A DNA stretch of 64,000 nt, taken from contig NZ_VIYJ01000001.1 of the NCBI RefSeq assembly GCF_008087085.1, positions 186,001 to 250,000 of the forward strand, in the 5' to 3' direction. This document shows, in pieces, positions 62,239 to 64,000 of this stretch (within the stretch, counting starts at the first letter, position 1; the number at the start of each line of letters is the position of its first letter). This stretch comes from Nocardioides rubriscoriae. Its GTDB lineage: Bacteria; Actinomycetota; Actinomycetes; Propionibacteriales; Nocardioidaceae. The notes below the pieces were generated by a model. That model had not been told where the DNA came from and ran no database searches. It saw nothing but the letters and a program-made list of their open reading frames with translations. A program made the position numbers and the translations under genes.

Positions 62239-63606
62239 CTAGGCGCCCTCGGTCGAGGCCTCACGCAGGCGGGTGTCGGCTGCGGTCACGTGGCCCTGCA
62301 GCTCGGTGGTGACGACGGCCAGCCGGTCGGCCTCGGCGCGCAGCCGCTGCTGCTCGGCGGCGACGGCGGCCGCCCGCTCCCGGACCCGCTGGAGGTCGGC
62401 GTGGGCCGTCTCGTGGTGTGCCTGCAGCTCGGCCGCAGCCCGTCGTACGGCGCCGGCCCGCTCGCTGGCCCGGTCGTGCTCGAGCTGGGCCCGGGCCAGG
62501 GCCTCGCGGGCCGCAGACAGCTCGAGCTCGGCGGCCGCGACCTCCTGAGTCATCTGGTGGGCCACCCGCTCGACGTCGACGGCGGCCGACTCCAGCCGCG
62601 GGGTGTCGAGCGCGAGGTCGGCCGCGTGCTGCTGGGCCCGGCCCAGCGCCGCCTGGACGTCGTCGACGGCGACCAGGTGCCGGTCGAGGGCGGCGAGCGC
62701 ACGGGCGCGCACGGCCCGCGCGGCGTCGGCCGGCACCGGGCTGGCCACCGGAACCACCGGCGCCACCGGGGTCACAGCGACAGGAGCCGGCACCGGCAGC
62801 GGCACAGGACGGACCACCGGCGGCGGCGCCACCGACGTGTACTCCGGGACGGGGTGGGCGCGCAGGACGTGGGCCGGCGCCCCGGGCCGTACGACGATCT
62901 CGGCGAGCCGCGCGTTGACCAGGGCGTGCAGGAGGTAGCCGGTCTCGAAGCGGGTGAAGCCGCACTCCCCCGCGACCTCGTCGACGGTGCGCTGGCCGTT
63001 CATCGCGTGCAGCAGCGCCTGGGCCTCGGCCGGGACGCCGACGGGGGCGGCCTCCGGGGGCCCACCGGTGGGCACGGGGTAGCAGACCTCGACGGCGCTG
63101 CCCGCGGCGATCGAGCCCCACAGCAGCTCCCACCGCGCGCGGCGCTTGACCACGGCCTTGAGGACGCTGCTGATCGCGACCGGCGCCATCGTGAACGACG
63201 TCGTGGTCACCCCCGGGACGAAGACCCCCTCGGCGCCGACCCAGGTGGCCATCGCGCCGATGGCCGACAGGGTGATCTCGCGGTGCACCGCGGCCAGCAC
63301 GTCGGCCGCCAGGTCGCCCCGCTCCACCAGCGCGTGGCCGAGGTACGGCGAGTGGGCGTCACCGTCGCAGGCGGCGAGGACGGCGTCGAAGGCCTCGGCG
63401 GTGACCAGGTTGCCCGACCTCAGCCGGTGCCCCACCCGCGGTCGGAACCCGTCGACGTCGACCGCCACCAGGGCGCCGTCGACGAGGTAGACCTGCCCGG
63501 ACCGCACCTCGCCCCGGTCGACGACCTGCAGGCACCCCGTCCCACGGTCACGGGCCCCGCTCAGCAGCCCGGGAACCGTCTCGCCCAGAGGCGCGCTCGT
63601 GGTCAT
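62239..63606 (-). CDS. DUF4388 (PATAN-like) domain protein with coiled coil
   Basis: The 455-residue protein has an N-terminal DUF4388-like domain (about residues 10-150), with GTGCLQVVDRGEVRSGQVYLVDGALVAVDVDG as the diagnostic stretch. A winged-helix-like part follows at about 190-240 (ALLHAMNGQRTVDEVAGECGF), then a Pro/Val linker at 255-310 and a long C-terminal coiled coil (about 340-455). DUF4388/PATAN domains in cyanobacterial response regulators contact type IV pilus motor parts. A pilus-regulatory role here is inference from that and from position. The ATG at 63606 is used. Confidence 0.68.
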   Translation of the reverse strand: MTTSAPLGETVPGLLSGARDRGTGCLQVVDRGEVRSGQVYLVDGALVAVDVDGFRPRVGHRLRSGNLVTAEAFDAVLAACDGDAHSPYLGHALVERGDLAADVLAAVHREITLSAIGAMATWVGAEGVFVPGVTTTSFTMAPVAISSVLKAVVKRRARWELLWGSIAAGSAVEVCYPVPTGGPPEAAPVGVPAEAQALLHAMNGQRTVDEVAGECGFTRFETGYLLHALVNARLAEIVVRPGAPAHVLRAHPVPEYTSVAPPPVVRPVPLPVPAPVAVTPVAPVVPVASPVPADAARAVRARALAALDRHLVAVDDVQAALGRAQQHAADLALDTPRLESAAVDVERVAHQMTQEVAAAELELSAAREALARAQLEHDRASERAGAVRRAAAELQAHHETAHADLQRVRERAAAVAAEQQRLRAEADRLAVVTTELQGHVTAADTRLREASTEGA

Positions 63607-63808
63607 CGTTCCTGCCCTCGTTCGATCGTGGGAGCCGGCCTGTCCCGTCGGTCCTCCCCCTAGGGATCGACCCGGGGGTGGTCGGTCTTGAGTGCTCCGG
63701 CGCGCGGACTTCGACCGGTCTGGACGCACGCCGAAATCGTTCCAGCGGCGCGGTCCGCCGGCCGATACCTCTCCTGATCACGACCCGCGCGCCCGCGAAG
63801 GAGACCCC

Positions 63809-64000
63809 GTGCGCCACCGCACCGCCCGCACCCGCCTGCTCGGCGTCGCCACGAGCCTCGCCGTGGCGCTGGCGTGCGCGGCGGCACCGCTGCCAGGGGC
63901 CCGCGCCGACGGCGGGTCGGGTACGGCGGCGGCCGGCGCGGGGGCGTACGACGGCGACCGGTCGGGGGCCGACGAGCTGAGCGCGCTGCGTCGGGAACTC
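63809..64000 (+). CDS. secreted protein, N-terminal part only
   Basis: The GTG at 63809 has GAAGGAG five bases upstream, and the frame stays open to the window end (64 codons). The product starts with a signal peptide (RHRTARTRLLGVATSLAVALACAAA, cleavage near GARADG). The mature start is Gly/Ala-rich and then turns helical (DRSGADELSALRREL), perhaps the beginning of a coiled coil as in secreted cell-wall hydrolases. The rest is outside the window, so no function is given. Confidence 0.65.
   Translation, partial: MRHRTARTRLLGVATSLAVALACAAAPLPGARADGGSGTAAAGAGAYDGDRSGADELSALRREL

Overview
The window is chromosomal DNA of a high-GC Gram-positive actinobacterium. GC is very high throughout and GTG starts are common. 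Many genes are coupled by 4-base ATGA/GTGA overlaps. Marker loci are of actinobacterial type: CarD next to an LpqE-like lipoprotein, SenX3-RegX3 with a divergent PhoU, a DUF222/HNH gene, and a type IVa pilus locus without outer-membrane parts. The gene content suggests the Nocardioides/Nocardioidaceae group, but that is inference; no rRNA or clade marker was tested.

Positions 1-16.9 kb hold mostly catabolic and housekeeping genes. They include a TetR/class II aldolase pair divergent from a Tat-exported amine oxidase, uracil-DNA glycosylase, a DOPA-dioxygenase-like enzyme, a MerR/Hsp20 pair around a perfect palindrome, two aldo/keto reductases, an aldehyde dehydrogenase/GMC oxidoreductase pair, pyridoxal kinase, tRNA-Thr(TGT), an SDR, SoxR and a DUF4032 protein.

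Positions 17-24.5 kb are one minus-strand operon. It encodes a lipoprotein substrate-binding protein, a fused LivH-LivM permease, two ATPases, a large secreted protein with a C-terminal membrane segment, and a small membrane protein. Three genes or operons (GMC/ALDH, the SDR and this ABC operon) share the same operator-like palindrome, ACTAGAAC-NN-GTTCTAGT, which resembles the KstR/TetR class.

Positions 24.7-38.9 kb match the conserved mycobacterial block rlmB-cysS-ispF-ispD-carD-lpqE followed by gpm1, senX3 and regX3. Several genes are inserted: a C39-like protease, an SDR with a molybdopterin oxidoreductase, NirD, a degenerate IspD paralogue and a UbiA-like prenyltransferase. IspF carries a Val-Asp-Pro repeat tail.

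Positions 41.4-59.7 kb are a nearly complete type IVa pilus locus. Four minor-pilin-type genes run on the plus strand. On the minus strand are a TadZ/CpaE-like ATPase, a TadE-like protein, three PilA pilins (two almost identical in DNA), PilC, PilT1, PilB and PilT2. PilM-PilN-PilO diverge from them. No prepilin peptidase is in the window. A DUF222/HNH gene, an unknown helical protein, a DUF4388 (PATAN-like) protein and the start of a secreted protein follow.

Between genes there are at least three dispersed palindromic repeat families and many strong hairpin terminators. I see no CRISPR array, IS element, prophage or rRNA. No stretch of more than 300 bases lacks a gene.
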